Assembly (NCBI RefSeq): GCF_024721175.1
Contig: NZ_CP099399.1
Coordinates: forward strand, 1,550,001-1,614,000
Direction: 5' to 3'
Origin: Rhizobium sp. Pop5
Lineage (GTDB): Bacteria > Pseudomonadota > Alphaproteobacteria > Rhizobiales > Rhizobiaceae
DNA: 64,000 nt
Both the position numbers and the translations under genes were made by a program. The notes under the pieces are model-generated. The model searched no databases. It was not told where the DNA came from and saw only the letters and a list, made by a program, of their open reading frames with translations. Positions 46,763-56,381 of the stretch are shown here, piece after piece. Positions within the stretch are counted from its first letter, which is position 1; each line of letters starts with the position of its first letter.

Positions 46763-47502
46763 TCGATGTGCGTGACCTCGATGTCGCCTTCGCCTCAGGC
46801 AAGAACAGGAACCATGTCGTCAGGGGCATCAGCTTTCAGGTCAACCCTGGCGAAACACTCGGCATCGTCGGTGAGTCCGGATGCGGCAAATCGACGGTGC
46901 TGCGCTGCCTCGCCGGGATGGAGAGTGGCTGGACGGGCCAGATCGAGCTCGGCGGAAAGCCGATCGGAAAGAAGCGTTCCCGCGAGGAACTGACCATCGC
47001 CCAGATGGTGTTTCAAGACCCTTACGGATCTCTGCATCCTCGTCATCGTATCGGCACCGCATTGGCCGAGCCCCTGCGCGCCATGCGCCATTCCGATATC
47101 TGGTCGAAGGTTGAAAGAGCCTTGATCCAGGTGGGCTTGCCGGCGAGTTTTGCAACTCGCTTTCCGCACGAGCTTTCCGGCGGTCAGAGGCAGCGTGTAG
47201 CGATCGCCCGCGCGCTCATCCTGTCACCGCCGATCCTGTTGCTCGACGAGCCGACATCGGCGCTCGATGTCTCGGTCCAGGCTGAAATCCTGAACCTGCT
47301 TGCCGACCAACGAGAGGAGAAAGGACTGACCTATCTGCTCGTCAGTCACGACCTCGCGGTGATCGCCCATATGTGCGACCGGGTGCTGATCATGAAGAAC
47401 GGCGGTTTCGTGGACGAACTCTCCAAAGAGGATCTGCAGACCGGCACGACGCATGACGCTTATGCGCGGGAGCTGTTCGAGGCGAGTTTCATGGAAGCTT
47501 GA
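46759..47502 (+). CDS. ABC transporter ATP-binding protein, DppF type
   Basis: A 247-residue ATPase with Walker A GESGCGKST, signature [16 protein letters not shown], Walker B LLLDEPTSALDVS and VSHDLAV. It overlaps the preceding ATPase by 4 bases. It is the last gene of the five-gene importer and is convergent with the FMN reductase. Confidence 0.92.
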   Translation: MIDVRDLDVAFASGKNRNHVVRGISFQVNPGETLGIVGESGCGKSTVLRCLAGMESGWTGQIELGGKPIGKKRSREELTIAQMVFQDPYGSLHPRHRIGTALAEPLRAMRHSDIWSKVERALIQVGLPASFATRFPHELSGGQRQRVAIARALILSPPILLLDEPTSALDVSVQAEILNLLADQREEKGLTYLLVSHDLAVIAHMCDRVLIMKNGGFVDELSKEDLQTGTTHDAYARELFEASFMEA

Positions 47503-47519
47503 CGGATCGAGCTGCTACA

Positions 47520-48047
47520 TCAGGCCGCTTCGCAATAGCTTGCGAAAGCGTCGAGGAACTGGCGCATCTCATTCTGGTGCCGAGGCTCCGAAAGCTGCTC
47601 GGAGATCTCGTTCGGCGAAAGCTTCATCAAAGGAATCCGAAGGAAGAGATCTTCGTTGAACCGATCGCTGAGTGTCGCGAGAACGACGCGAAGCTGGCGC
47701 AGCATGTCATCTCCTCTATGGGAGGCGTGCGCAAGCACGATCGGTTTGCCGATCACCTCGTGACGCGAGACGAGCCAGTCGATGGCGTTCTTCAGCCCGC
47801 CGGGGATTGACCTGATATATTCGGGACTAGCCAGGATCAGTCCATCCGCATCCGCAATGGCTTCTGCAAGCGCCGCCACTTCGAGCGGCGGCTCCGACTC
47901 CAGATCGGGAGAAAAGACCGGAAGTTCACCGATGCGATCGTAGACCGAGACCATATGTGTCGGGCCGGCAACCGACTGAAGAGCATATAGCATGGCCGTG
48001 TTGGTAGAGGCTCTGCGAGCACTTCCGGATATTGCCAGGAATTTCAT
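47520..48047 (-). CDS. NAD(P)H-dependent FMN reductase family protein
   Basis: A 175-residue flavodoxin-fold protein. It has the FMN phosphate loop SGSARRASTNTAML at residues 7-20 and the flavin-contact ASPEYIRSIPGGLKNAIDWL. Members reduce FMN, quinones or azo/chromate compounds. It is translationally coupled to the LacI-type regulator (4-base overlap). How it relates to the sugar locus is unclear; it could supply reduced flavin for an oxidative step. Confidence 0.88.
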   Translation of the reverse strand: MKFLAISGSARRASTNTAMLYALQSVAGPTHMVSVYDRIGELPVFSPDLESEPPLEVAALAEAIADADGLILASPEYIRSIPGGLKNAIDWLVSRHEVIGKPIVLAHASHRGDDMLRQLRVVLATLSDRFNEDLFLRIPLMKLSPNEISEQLSEPRHQNEMRQFLDAFASYCEAA

Positions 48048-49102
48048 GGTGTTGGCCTAACCTCCGGCTTTAGGCGGCTGATGGCGGCAACGCTGCCCCT
48101 TTCGACCAGATGGCAGGAGAGCTCGACCCGCCGCCGCGGCATCGCAAGGCCGAGCATCATGTCGCGCAGCAGATCGAGCGCGGTGGCGCCGAGTTCTCGC
48201 ATTGGAATATGCACCGTCGACAGCGGCGGATTGAGAAAGGCCGATTGCGGCAGGTCGTCTATGCCCATGACGGAGATATCATGCGGCACAGCGTAACCCA
48301 TCGCCTGCAATCCGCGCACGGCGCCGTCGGCAAGGCTATCGCCGGCCGTCAGGATGGCGGTGAAAAACAGCCCCTTCTGGCGAACGAGCCGGATAATCGC
48401 CTCGGCGCCGAGATCCGGCAGCCAGTCGTCGACCTCGAGCACCAGATCGGCATCGGCTTTCAGCCGGTGATGCTGCAGCGCGTCGCGCCATCCCTCCAGA
48501 CGCCGCTCGATCGTCCGTCGCCCCGGGCGCAGCATGAACAGGATGCGTTCGTGACCGGCTTCGATCAGCCGCTCCGCGGCGATGAAGGCGGCCGAACGGT
48601 TGCAAGGCGTCACGCTTGAAAGCCGCATATAGGGATCGTCGCTGTTGACGAGCACTACGGGCTTTCCGAGATCGGCGGCTGCGGCAAGCATATCCTCCTC
48701 GTCGACAGTCAGGATCAGCATGCCGCCGAAGCTTGCATCATCACGCATCTCGGCAACGACACGCGCTTCATCCGCCCGATCGGCGACGGGGCGCATCGCC
48801 ACCTCGATGCCGAGAGCGGCCGCCCGCGCATTCAATCCTTCGAGAACGTAGAGCGTGAACTGATTGCGGACATAATCGATCATTGCCGCGCCAGAGGCGA
48901 CCAGCATGACCTTCTTGCCCGCAACGCTTGCCGGCAGGGCGTAACTGACAGCGCTTGCCGTTTCCAGCACCAGCTTGCGGATTTCGGGCCTCACACCCTT
49001 TTCGCCGGCGAGCGCCCGCGACACGGTGCTGATCGAAACGCCGCATCTGGCGGCGATGTCATCGAGGCGCGTGCGCCTGCCTTTTTTCTGCTCCGCTGCC
49101 AT
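48044..49102 (-). CDS. LacI-family transcriptional regulator
   Basis: A 352-residue repressor with N-terminal HTH and hinge (TRLDDIAARCGVSISTVSRALAG) and a periplasmic-binding-protein-like ligand domain. DISVMGIDDLPQSAFLNPPLSTV is the usual C-terminal landmark. It is divergent from the 838-residue protein and CUT1 transporter operon, which it most likely controls in response to the imported sugar. Candidate operators with core TTGCGCAA lie in the intergenic gap. Confidence 0.92.
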   Translation of the reverse strand: MAAEQKKGRRTRLDDIAARCGVSISTVSRALAGEKGVRPEIRKLVLETASAVSYALPASVAGKKVMLVASGAAMIDYVRNQFTLYVLEGLNARAAALGIEVAMRPVADRADEARVVAEMRDDASFGGMLILTVDEEDMLAAAADLGKPVVLVNSDDPYMRLSSVTPCNRSAAFIAAERLIEAGHERILFMLRPGRRTIERRLEGWRDALQHHRLKADADLVLEVDDWLPDLGAEAIIRLVRQKGLFFTAILTAGDSLADGAVRGLQAMGYAVPHDISVMGIDDLPQSAFLNPPLSTVHIPMRELGATALDLLRDMMLGLAMPRRRVELSCHLVERGSVAAISRLKPEVRPTP

Positions 49103-49146
49103 CGCGTCTCCTCGCTCCCTCTTCCTTTATGCAAAAATCTTTCAGA

Positions 49147-49273
49147 TTGCGCAAATGGAATGCCTATGCACAATTGCCGCGAGGAGTCCGCAACAAAGCA
49201 GGGAGGCTGAAGATGCGGCTTGACGGGCAGTCAAAACGCCGGCGTTTCGCCCGGATTCTGAAGGTTTGCGCAT
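49147..49273. promoter_or_regulatory. candidate LacI-type operator pair
   Basis: TTGCGCAA (perfect palindrome, CG centre) at 49147-49154 and TTGCGCAT at 49266-49273, in the 238-base gap between the divergent regulator and the 838-residue gene. CG-centred palindromes are the norm for LacI-family sites. The two sites are 119 bases apart. Confidence 0.4.
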
Positions 49274-49340
49274 GATGCCGAAACGTGTCAGCGATCTTCG
49301 GACGACATTATGCTCCCACTGTTCCAACGCGGGCTGAAGC

Positions 49341-51857
49341 ATGGCAGCCGAGCAGCAATCCTATATCCGTCGCGCAACTGCGAAGAACAGCCCGATCGTC
49401 TACTGGCAGCTCTCCAGCCTGTGGCAGGAACGCTATGACGTCGCCGACCGTCCGATGGAAGGCAGAATGGATCCCTTCTTCTTCGTCACCAAGACGAAGA
49501 ATTTCATTCCGCATGAATATCCCTGCCGCACCGAGTTCAAGAGATCCTTCTCCGGCCGCCGGCCGAAGCCGGCTGCCGGGTTCGAAGCCACCCGCTGGTG
49601 GCTTCCGTTCGGGTCACCGCGGGTCGATCTGTCCGGCTTCTGGTTTCGCCCGACGCGCATCGGCTGCTGGGCGCGCACCTTCCTCGATGCCCGCTCGGCG
49701 GGACGTGCGACGCTCCGGCTGTCGACTTGCGGCGGCGCGATCCTCTTTGTTAACGGCCGCGAGCAGGGCTTCGTGGCGCCATACGAGCGCAATCTCGAAG
49801 CCCAGCAAGTCTTCGAGGTCGAGCTGTCTGCGGGCCTCAACGAAATCCGCGTCTATTTCGACGATCTCGCCGAGCGCGACGCGCGTTTCTATTTGCAGCT
49901 GGATTATCTCGAAGGGCCTGAAGTCGAAACATCAGTTCCCGTTCCCGTGGCGGCCGGTGATACGGACGCGCTGGAGACGATCCTCGAAGGGATGAGGTTC
50001 GACCGTACCGCTTATTTCGGCGAGGATGTCACGATCCTTTTTCCCAAGCCGCTGCCGGTATCGCTGACCTGCCATGTCGAGATCGAAGGGGACTTCATGT
50101 CGACCGAACGTTTCGATTTTGATTTCGAGCTGGAGAAAGGGGCGACGAAGCTTGATCTTGGCACCTCGGAGCGGATGCCGGCAGATTTCCGTCATTTCCG
50201 GATCGCATTAAGGGCCGGCGAGTTTTCTGTCGGCCGCACGCTCGGCGTCGAAGTTTGTCATCCCCAGGGAGAAGCGCCTGCCGCGCTGGATGACCGCGTC
50301 GCCGAGGCGCTTGCCGAGGTCGCAGCACATTCCGAGCCCGACACGGTCTGCGCATTTGCGCGCCTGGCGCTGGGGCAGGGCGGCGAGGAAACCGAGGCAA
50401 TGATCTCGGCCATGCTGCCCGTTATCGAGGATTGCCACGACTGCGCTGATTTCGTGCTGGTGCCGCTGCTCTTTGCCTATACGCGCTGGAGCGATCTACT
50501 GTCGCCGGCGCTGCGGGGAAGGATCGAGCACGCCGTTCTCAACTACCGCTACTGGATGGATGAGCCCGGCAACGACGTCCAGTGGTATTTCTCGGAGAAC
50601 CACGCGCTTCTTTTCCATACGGCCGCCTATCTCGGCGGAAGGCTTTTCCCCGATGCCGTCTTCGTTCGTTCCGGCCGCAGCGGCGCCGAACAGATGCAGG
50701 TCGGCGAGGCGCGTGTCCGCGCCTGGCTTGATCATTTCGAGCACTGGGAAATGGCCGAGTGGAATTCCGTTCCCTATTTCCCGATCGACCTCAAAGGCCT
50801 GACGACGCTTGCCGCCTGCGCGCCGGATGAGACGATCCGCGCTCGCGCGAGCGCCAGCATCGTCCGCCTGATGGAGATCGTCGCACGCTCGGCCCATCAC
50901 GGCATGCTGACCGGCAGCCAGGGCCGCTCCTACGAACATACGCTGCGCCCCGGCCGCTCGGTCGAGCTGTCTGCAATTGCCCGGCTGCTCTGGGGCCGCG
51001 GCTGGTACGGCAGGCGCGTCCACGCTCTGCCGCAGCTTGCTGTCTGCATCCGCGACCACGGCCTGCGTTTCCCCGAGGCGCTTGCCGACATCGCCATGCA
51101 CCAATCCGATGATGCGCAGGAATGGGCCTTTTCCCAAGGCGAGAACCGCTTCGCCGCCCTCTATCATTACAAGACGCGCGATACCGCGCTCGGCACGATT
51201 GCGCATTATCGCCCCGGCGCCTGGGGTTATCAGGAAACGGTACTGCACCTGCGCCTCGGCGACCAGCCGGAAGCGCAGATCTGGATCAACCATCCTGGGG
51301 AAACCATTCAGTTCGGCTACGGCCGGCCGAGCCTTTGGGGCGGCTGTGGAACGTTGCCGCGCGTGCACCAATATCGGGATCTGGCGATCCTCGATTTTGA
51401 TATCCATGAGGGCCAGCCGGATTTCACCCATGCATGGTTTCCGGTCGAGGCCTTCGATGAAACCGCAGTTGACGACAACTTGGCGCTTGCCCGCTCGGGC
51501 AGCGGTCTGGCGATGCTGATCGGCAGCGGAGAATTGACGCCGGTGAAGAATGGTCCGACCGCCGGTATGGAACTACAGCTGGCCGGTCGAAAAAGCCGCT
51601 GGATCGTCCGTCTCTCGGATCTCAAGCGCGAGGGCGGTCTTGACGGCATGCAGTCGCGTTTCGGCAGGCTCTCGGCTCGCCGGGACAGCGAGGGCGCGTT
51701 GCTCGTCGTCGATCCCGATTATGGCCAGGTCGTCTTCGAAGAGGACGGCACGGTGCGCGCGGAAGGCCGTATTCTTCGTCCCTCGGACTGGTCGGTGCAG
51801 GGGGACGCGGTACATCTCAAGATACCGGGCAGGCTGTCTCGGCGCGCGGCCTCATAA
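49341..51857 (+). CDS. large uncharacterised protein, probable cytosolic glycan-processing enzyme
   Basis: An 838-residue protein I do not recognise. There is no signal peptide, so it is probably cytosolic. Residues ~65-200 look like a beta-sandwich with LRLSTCGGAILFVNGREQGF and GLNEIRVYF, the pattern found in sandwich domains of GH2/GH78-type enzymes. Residues ~330-620 are helical and aromatic-rich (DVQWYFSENHALLFHTAAYLGG, HWEMAEWNSV, GSQGRSYEHTLRPGR), like an alpha/alpha toroid of polysaccharide lyases or hydrolases. Residues ~650-838 are again beta-rich. Candidate acid/base residues include Glu/Asn/His in WYFSENHAL and the Tyr-Glu-His of SYEHT. The LacI regulator and sugar importer around it support a role on an imported glycoside. 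The gene is certain; the function is inference. Confidence 0.75.
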   Translation: MAAEQQSYIRRATAKNSPIVYWQLSSLWQERYDVADRPMEGRMDPFFFVTKTKNFIPHEYPCRTEFKRSFSGRRPKPAAGFEATRWWLPFGSPRVDLSGFWFRPTRIGCWARTFLDARSAGRATLRLSTCGGAILFVNGREQGFVAPYERNLEAQQVFEVELSAGLNEIRVYFDDLAERDARFYLQLDYLEGPEVETSVPVPVAAGDTDALETILEGMRFDRTAYFGEDVTILFPKPLPVSLTCHVEIEGDFMSTERFDFDFELEKGATKLDLGTSERMPADFRHFRIALRAGEFSVGRTLGVEVCHPQGEAPAALDDRVAEALAEVAAHSEPDTVCAFARLALGQGGEETEAMISAMLPVIEDCHDCADFVLVPLLFAYTRWSDLLSPALRGRIEHAVLNYRYWMDEPGNDVQWYFSENHALLFHTAAYLGGRLFPDAVFVRSGRSGAEQMQVGEARVRAWLDHFEHWEMAEWNSVPYFPIDLKGLTTLAACAPDETIRARASASIVRLMEIVARSAHHGMLTGSQGRSYEHTLRPGRSVELSAIARLLWGRGWYGRRVHALPQLAVCIRDHGLRFPEALADIAMHQSDDAQEWAFSQGENRFAALYHYKTRDTALGTIAHYRPGAWGYQETVLHLRLGDQPEAQIWINHPGETIQFGYGRPSLWGGCGTLPRVHQYRDLAILDFDIHEGQPDFTHAWFPVEAFDETAVDDNLALARSGSGLAMLIGSGELTPVKNGPTAGMELQLAGRKSRWIVRLSDLKREGGLDGMQSRFGRLSARRDSEGALLVVDPDYGQVVFEEDGTVRAEGRILRPSDWSVQGDAVHLKIPGRLSRRAAS

Positions 51858-51922
51858 ATGTGGTGTCCGGCAGGTGGAGGACCGGCCGGGCGCAGGAATT
51901 CATCGGTCAGGAGGAGGAGAAA

Positions 51923-53182
51923 ATGACCAGAATGAAATCGATCGGCGCGGCTTTCGCTGCGGTTCTATTGAGTTCCGTTGCGGCTCACGCCGGCGACGTG
52001 CGCATCATGTGGTATTCCGACGGCGGCGAAGGCGAGGTGATCAAGGACCTGCTGTCGCGCTTCTCCAAAGCCAATCCCGACGTCAACGTCATCCTCGACG
52101 AGGTCTCCTACAATGTCGTCAAGGAACAGCTGCCGGTGCAGCTTGAAGCCGGGCAGGGGCCAGATATCGCCCGTGTCACCAATCTGAAGGCGCCGGCGCA
52201 ACATTGGCTCGACCTTCGTCCCTACCTCGCCGACGCGAAATACTGGGACGATAATTTCGGCGCCCAGGCTGACTGGATGCGTCCCGATGGCTCGAACGCC
52301 ATCACCGGCTTCATGACGCAGCTGACCCTGACCGGCGGTTTTGCCAACAAAACGCTCTTCGAACAGGCGGGCGTCGAAATCCCCGGCCCGAAAGCCACCT
52401 GGGACGATTGGGCGGCGGCGGCCAGGAAGGTGGCGGACAGCCAGAAGGTCTTCGCCATGGCGATCGACCGCTCCGGCCACCGCGTCTCCGGCCCGAACAT
52501 CTCCTATGGCGCCAACTATATCGCCGCCGATGGTAAGCCTGCGCCGATCGACCAGGGTGCGAAGGACTTCCTCAGCCGCTTCGTCAAGTGGAACGAGGAC
52601 GGCACCATCAATAAGGACGTCTGGGTCAGCGCCGCCGGCTCTACCTACCGCTCGGGCGCCGAGGACTTCATCAATGGTGGGCTCGCCTATCTCTATTCCG
52701 GCAGCTGGCAGGTTTCGGGCTTCGCCCAGAAGATTGGCGATAATTTCGACTGGGTCGTAACGGGAAGCCCCTGCGGACCGGTTGCATGCTCCGGCATGCA
52801 GGGCGGTGCGGGCCTGGTGGCCGTCAAATACACCAAGAATCCGAAGGATGTCGCCAAGGTGATGGATTACCTGGCCGGCGCCGACGTGCAGAAAGAGTTC
52901 GCCGAGCGCAGCCTGTTCATTCCGGCGCATAAGGGCGTCGCAGCCGGCCAGCTGGATTTCAAGACCGACAATCCGCATGTAAAGGCGGCGCTGAAGGCCT
53001 TCGTCGAAGCGGCCGGTCAGACGGCCGCACCCGCCATGAAGCTGCCGGGCTGGAAGTGGTCGGACGCCTATTACAGCGCTATCGTCGCCCGCATCAGCCA
53101 GGTGGTCGCCGGCGAAATGAAGCTCGACGACGCCTATGCCCGCATCGACGAGGACATCAAGGCGAAGGTCGCCGGCAACTGA
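51923..53182 (+). CDS. ABC transporter sugar-binding protein (CUT1, family 1)
   Basis: A 419-residue periplasmic protein. A 22-residue signal peptide ends SSVAAHA, followed by GDVRIMWYSDGGEGE. SBP family 1 landmarks include VQLEAGQGPDIARVT and LYSGSWQVSGFA. A pair of cysteines in SPCGPVACSG may form a disulfide near the ligand. The frame is open upstream, but ATG 51923, behind AGGAGGAGAAA, starts the signal peptide. It is the first transporter gene after the 838-residue protein. Confidence 0.93.
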   Translation: MTRMKSIGAAFAAVLLSSVAAHAGDVRIMWYSDGGEGEVIKDLLSRFSKANPDVNVILDEVSYNVVKEQLPVQLEAGQGPDIARVTNLKAPAQHWLDLRPYLADAKYWDDNFGAQADWMRPDGSNAITGFMTQLTLTGGFANKTLFEQAGVEIPGPKATWDDWAAAARKVADSQKVFAMAIDRSGHRVSGPNISYGANYIAADGKPAPIDQGAKDFLSRFVKWNEDGTINKDVWVSAAGSTYRSGAEDFINGGLAYLYSGSWQVSGFAQKIGDNFDWVVTGSPCGPVACSGMQGGAGLVAVKYTKNPKDVAKVMDYLAGADVQKEFAERSLFIPAHKGVAAGQLDFKTDNPHVKAALKAFVEAAGQTAAPAMKLPGWKWSDAYYSAIVARISQVVAGEMKLDDAYARIDEDIKAKVAGN

Positions 53183-53193
53183 CGGAAGAACAG

Positions 53194-54231
53194 ATGGCTC
53201 CGAAGACGGTTTCTTCCGAACCGCCGGCGAAAGCCGGTCTGCGGCAGGCGCTCCACGCGCCTGTCCGGCTCCTCATGGGGATCGTCGATATTCCCATGCG
53301 GGCCTGGCAGAAGCTGACGGGGCTGAACGGCATGGCGGGCATCTTCCTGGCGCCCAACATGCTGATCTTTACCGTCTTCGTGCTTCTGCCGCTGGTCATC
53401 AACTTCATCTATTCGACGACAAGCGGCAGCGCCATTTTTCTTCCGAACAGAACCTATGTCGGCGCCGACCAGTACCGCATCCTCTTCGATTGCCGCAGTT
53501 ACCTCGACCCCTCGACCTGCGCGGCCGACACATTCTGGGCGGCGGTGCGCAACACAGCCGTCTTCGTCGTCTTCCAGGTCTCCGCGATGCTGATCACAGC
53601 GCTGACAACGGCGTTGATCCTCAATCGCGAGCTTTCCCATCGCGGCTTCTGGCGCGCCGTATTCTTCTTTCCGGTGCTGTTGTCTCCCGTTGTCGTCGGG
53701 CTGATCTGGAAATGGATCCTGCAGCGCGAGGGGCTTTTGAATTATGCGTTGAGCCCCTTCGGCTTCGAACCGTTCTCCTGGCTTAGCGATCGTTTTTGGG
53801 CCTTCTTCTTCGCCGTTTTCGTTTCCGTTTGGGCGCATATGGGCTTCTACGCGCTTATCCTGCTCGCAGGTCTGCAGGCGATCCCGAAAGACCTCTACGA
53901 GGCGGCGGCGATGGACAAGGCGAGCCCGACCCGCATTTTCCGGCGTATCACGCTGCCGCTGCTGATGCCGAACCTCATTGTCGTTCTGGTGCTGGCGCTG
54001 ATCCGCGCCGTGCAGATCTTCGACGAGGTCTTCGTGCTGACCGGCGGCGGGCCGGGCACCAGCACCATGTACATGACCCAATATATCTATGAGACCGGCT
54101 TTGCGAGTTCATTGCGCAATCCTGGGCTTGCATCGGCCGCCTCAATCCTGATGGGCATCGTGCTCGTCGTTCTGACGCTGATCCAGCTTGGCGTGAGCGC
54201 CCGCAACGAGAAGAAGGGAATGCGACGATGA
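53194..54231 (+). CDS. ABC transporter permease, MalF type
   Basis: A 345-residue membrane protein with a ~45-residue basic cytosolic N-terminus and six helices. The EAA loop is LYEAAAMDKASPTRIFRRITLP. The first periplasmic loop contains DCRSYLDPSTCAAD with two cysteines, longer than usual and possibly disulfide-bonded. Its stop overlaps the next gene by 4 bases. Confidence 0.92.
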   Translation: MAPKTVSSEPPAKAGLRQALHAPVRLLMGIVDIPMRAWQKLTGLNGMAGIFLAPNMLIFTVFVLLPLVINFIYSTTSGSAIFLPNRTYVGADQYRILFDCRSYLDPSTCAADTFWAAVRNTAVFVVFQVSAMLITALTTALILNRELSHRGFWRAVFFFPVLLSPVVVGLIWKWILQREGLLNYALSPFGFEPFSWLSDRFWAFFFAVFVSVWAHMGFYALILLAGLQAIPKDLYEAAAMDKASPTRIFRRITLPLLMPNLIVVLVLALIRAVQIFDEVFVLTGGGPGTSTMYMTQYIYETGFASSLRNPGLASAASILMGIVLVVLTLIQLGVSARNEKKGMRR

Positions 54232-55277
54232 GTGCTGTCGGTGCATTTCTACTCCGTCGACGGGGCCGCGGCTGGCACTGGACGGATGTGGTCACCTGGA
54301 TCTGGCTGATATCGGGCGTCTTTCTGATGTTCGGTCCGGCCGTCTGGTTGGTCTTTTCCTCCTTCAAGACACCGGCCGCCCTTGCCGAATTCCCGCCGTC
54401 CTTCCTGCCCTATGTTACCGAACAGGCTGTTGTGCCGGGCTATGACAAGCCGCTGCCGCTTTACACCGTCGCCATGCCGGATGGCAGCAGCCGCGTGCTT
54501 GCCGAAGTCCGCCGCATTGGCATCATCGGCCAGATGGTCGATCCCAAGCAGCCCGGTGAAATCGTCAAGGCGAACATCAAGGACCGCACGCCGGTGCGCA
54601 AGGTCGAATTCGCCAGCGGCAATTATACTGAACCCTTCCAGCGCTTCGATTTCTTCCTGTACCTCCGCAACTCCGTCTTCGTGACCGTAGTGGCGACGAT
54701 CATCACCTTGCTCGTCAATTCAATGGCAGCCTTCGCGCTGTCGAAATACCAGTTTCCCGGTCGTGCCGCCGTCATGCTGATGATCCTTGCGACGCTGATG
54801 GTGCCGCTTTCGGTCATCGTCGTTCCGCTCTATTCCGTGATCGGCACGCTGGATCTTTTCGACAGCCTGTGGGGCGTCATCATGCCGACGGTCGCAACGC
54901 CGACAGGGGTCTTCCTGCTCAGGCAATACATGCTGACGATCCCCGACGAACTGATCGACGCCGCGCGCATGGATAAGGCCAGCGAATGGCAGATCTACTG
55001 GCGCATCATCCTGCCGCTGTCGGCGCCTGCACTTGCGGTCCTGGCGATCTTCTCGGTCGTCTGGCGATGGAATGATTTCCTCTGGCCGCTGATCGTGCTC
55101 TCGCGCAAGGAACTCTACACGCTACAGGTCGGCCTCAACGTTTATGCCGGCGAGCTCAATGTCCAATGGCACTACATCCTCGCCATGACCGTCGTGTCGA
55201 TGATCCCTGTCGTGCTGATCTTCGTTTTCCTGCAGCGCTTCATCACGACGGGTATCGCCGGCTCCGGACTGAAATAA
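54228..55277 (+). CDS. ABC transporter permease, MalG type, with an enlarged periplasmic loop
   Basis: A 349-residue membrane protein. The EAA loop is LIDAARMDKASEWQIYWRIILP. Between helix 1 (~residues 20-45) and helix 2 (~145-165) there is a loop of ~95 residues (YTVAMPDGSSRVLAEVRR through KVEFASGNYTEP) with a beta-rich look. MalG-type permeases normally have ~35 residues there. The loop could contact the binding protein, as the MalF P2 loop does in E. coli. Confidence 0.92.
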   Translation: MSAVGAFLLRRRGRGWHWTDVVTWIWLISGVFLMFGPAVWLVFSSFKTPAALAEFPPSFLPYVTEQAVVPGYDKPLPLYTVAMPDGSSRVLAEVRRIGIIGQMVDPKQPGEIVKANIKDRTPVRKVEFASGNYTEPFQRFDFFLYLRNSVFVTVVATIITLLVNSMAAFALSKYQFPGRAAVMLMILATLMVPLSVIVVPLYSVIGTLDLFDSLWGVIMPTVATPTGVFLLRQYMLTIPDELIDAARMDKASEWQIYWRIILPLSAPALAVLAIFSVVWRWNDFLWPLIVLSRKELYTLQVGLNVYAGELNVQWHYILAMTVVSMIPVVLIFVFLQRFITTGIAGSGLK

Positions 55278-55295
55278 TATGAAACAGGAGAGTGC

Positions 55296-56375
55296 ATGAG
55301 CGGACTTGAGCTCAGGAACATCGTCAAGAATTTCGGCGCCGTCGAGGTCATTCGCGATGTCTCGCTTGCGGTCAACGACGGCGAGTTCGTCGCCTTTGTC
55401 GGCCCGTCCGGTTGCGGGAAATCGACGCTGCTGCGTCTTATCGCTGGTCTCGACAAGCCCACAGGCGGCAGCATTTTCATCGATGGCAAGGATGTTACCG
55501 CTATCACCGCCGCTGACCGCGGCCTTGCCATGGTCTTTCAGTCCTATGCGCTTTACCCGCATATGAGCGTGCGGGAGAATCTGGCCTTCGGCCTCGAAAA
55601 CACCAAGGTGGCGAAGGCCGAGATCGAAGCGCGGATCGCCGATGCTGCACGCATGCTCGAGATCGAGCCATTCCTGCAGCGCCGTCCAGGACAGCTCTCC
55701 GGCGGCCAGCGCCAGCGCGTAGCGATCGGCCGCGCCATCGTCCGCAGGCCGGACGCCTTCCTGCTCGATGAGCCGCTTTCCAACCTCGACGCCGAGCTTC
55801 GGGTGAGCATGCGCGCCGAACTCGCCGCCCTCCACGCCCGTCTGAAGGCGACGATGATCTATGTCACCCATGATCAGGTCGAGGCGATGACGCTGGCCAA
55901 CCGTATCGTCGTCCTGAGAGGCGGCAGGATCGAACAGATTGGAACGCCGCTCGAACTTTACAACAAGCCGGCGAATCGCTTCGTCGCCGGCTTTATCGGC
56001 GCCCCGCACATGAATTTTCTGGAAGGAGCGATCGTCGGTCATGAGGGGGATCTCGTGCAGGTCGAAACCGTCGGCGGCCATCGTCTTTCCGTCGTTGCGC
56101 GGGAGGCGCCCCCCGCGGGCGGGAGGGTCAGCATCGGCATTCGGCCGCAGCACATCACCCTTGCCGATGCGGGTGCCGCGAGCAGGCTGGACACCCGCAT
56201 TACCCTTGTCGAGGAGTTGGGTTCCGAGACGGTTGTTCATGCCGACGCCGCCGGTAAGAAGCTGATCGCGGTCTTTGCCGGCCAGCAACGGATGAAATCG
56301 GGCGACAGCCTCCCGCTCAGTCTCGGCCCTGAGATGCTGCATCTCTTCAGCGAGGATGGCCGCCGTCTTTCTTGA
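55296..56375 (+). CDS. ABC transporter ATP-binding protein, MalK/UgpC type
   Basis: A 359-residue ATPase with GPSGCGKST, LSGGQRQRVAIGRAI, LLDEPLSNLDAELR and THDQVEAMTL, plus a C-terminal TOBE domain (IGIRPQHITL). It is the last gene of the operon that begins with the 838-residue protein. It resembles the MalK-type protein at 38.2 kb along its length. Confidence 0.94.
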   Translation: MSGLELRNIVKNFGAVEVIRDVSLAVNDGEFVAFVGPSGCGKSTLLRLIAGLDKPTGGSIFIDGKDVTAITAADRGLAMVFQSYALYPHMSVRENLAFGLENTKVAKAEIEARIADAARMLEIEPFLQRRPGQLSGGQRQRVAIGRAIVRRPDAFLLDEPLSNLDAELRVSMRAELAALHARLKATMIYVTHDQVEAMTLANRIVVLRGGRIEQIGTPLELYNKPANRFVAGFIGAPHMNFLEGAIVGHEGDLVQVETVGGHRLSVVAREAPPAGGRVSIGIRPQHITLADAGAASRLDTRITLVEELGSETVVHADAAGKKLIAVFAGQQRMKSGDSLPLSLGPEMLHLFSEDGRRLS

Positions 56376-56381
56376 GGACAC

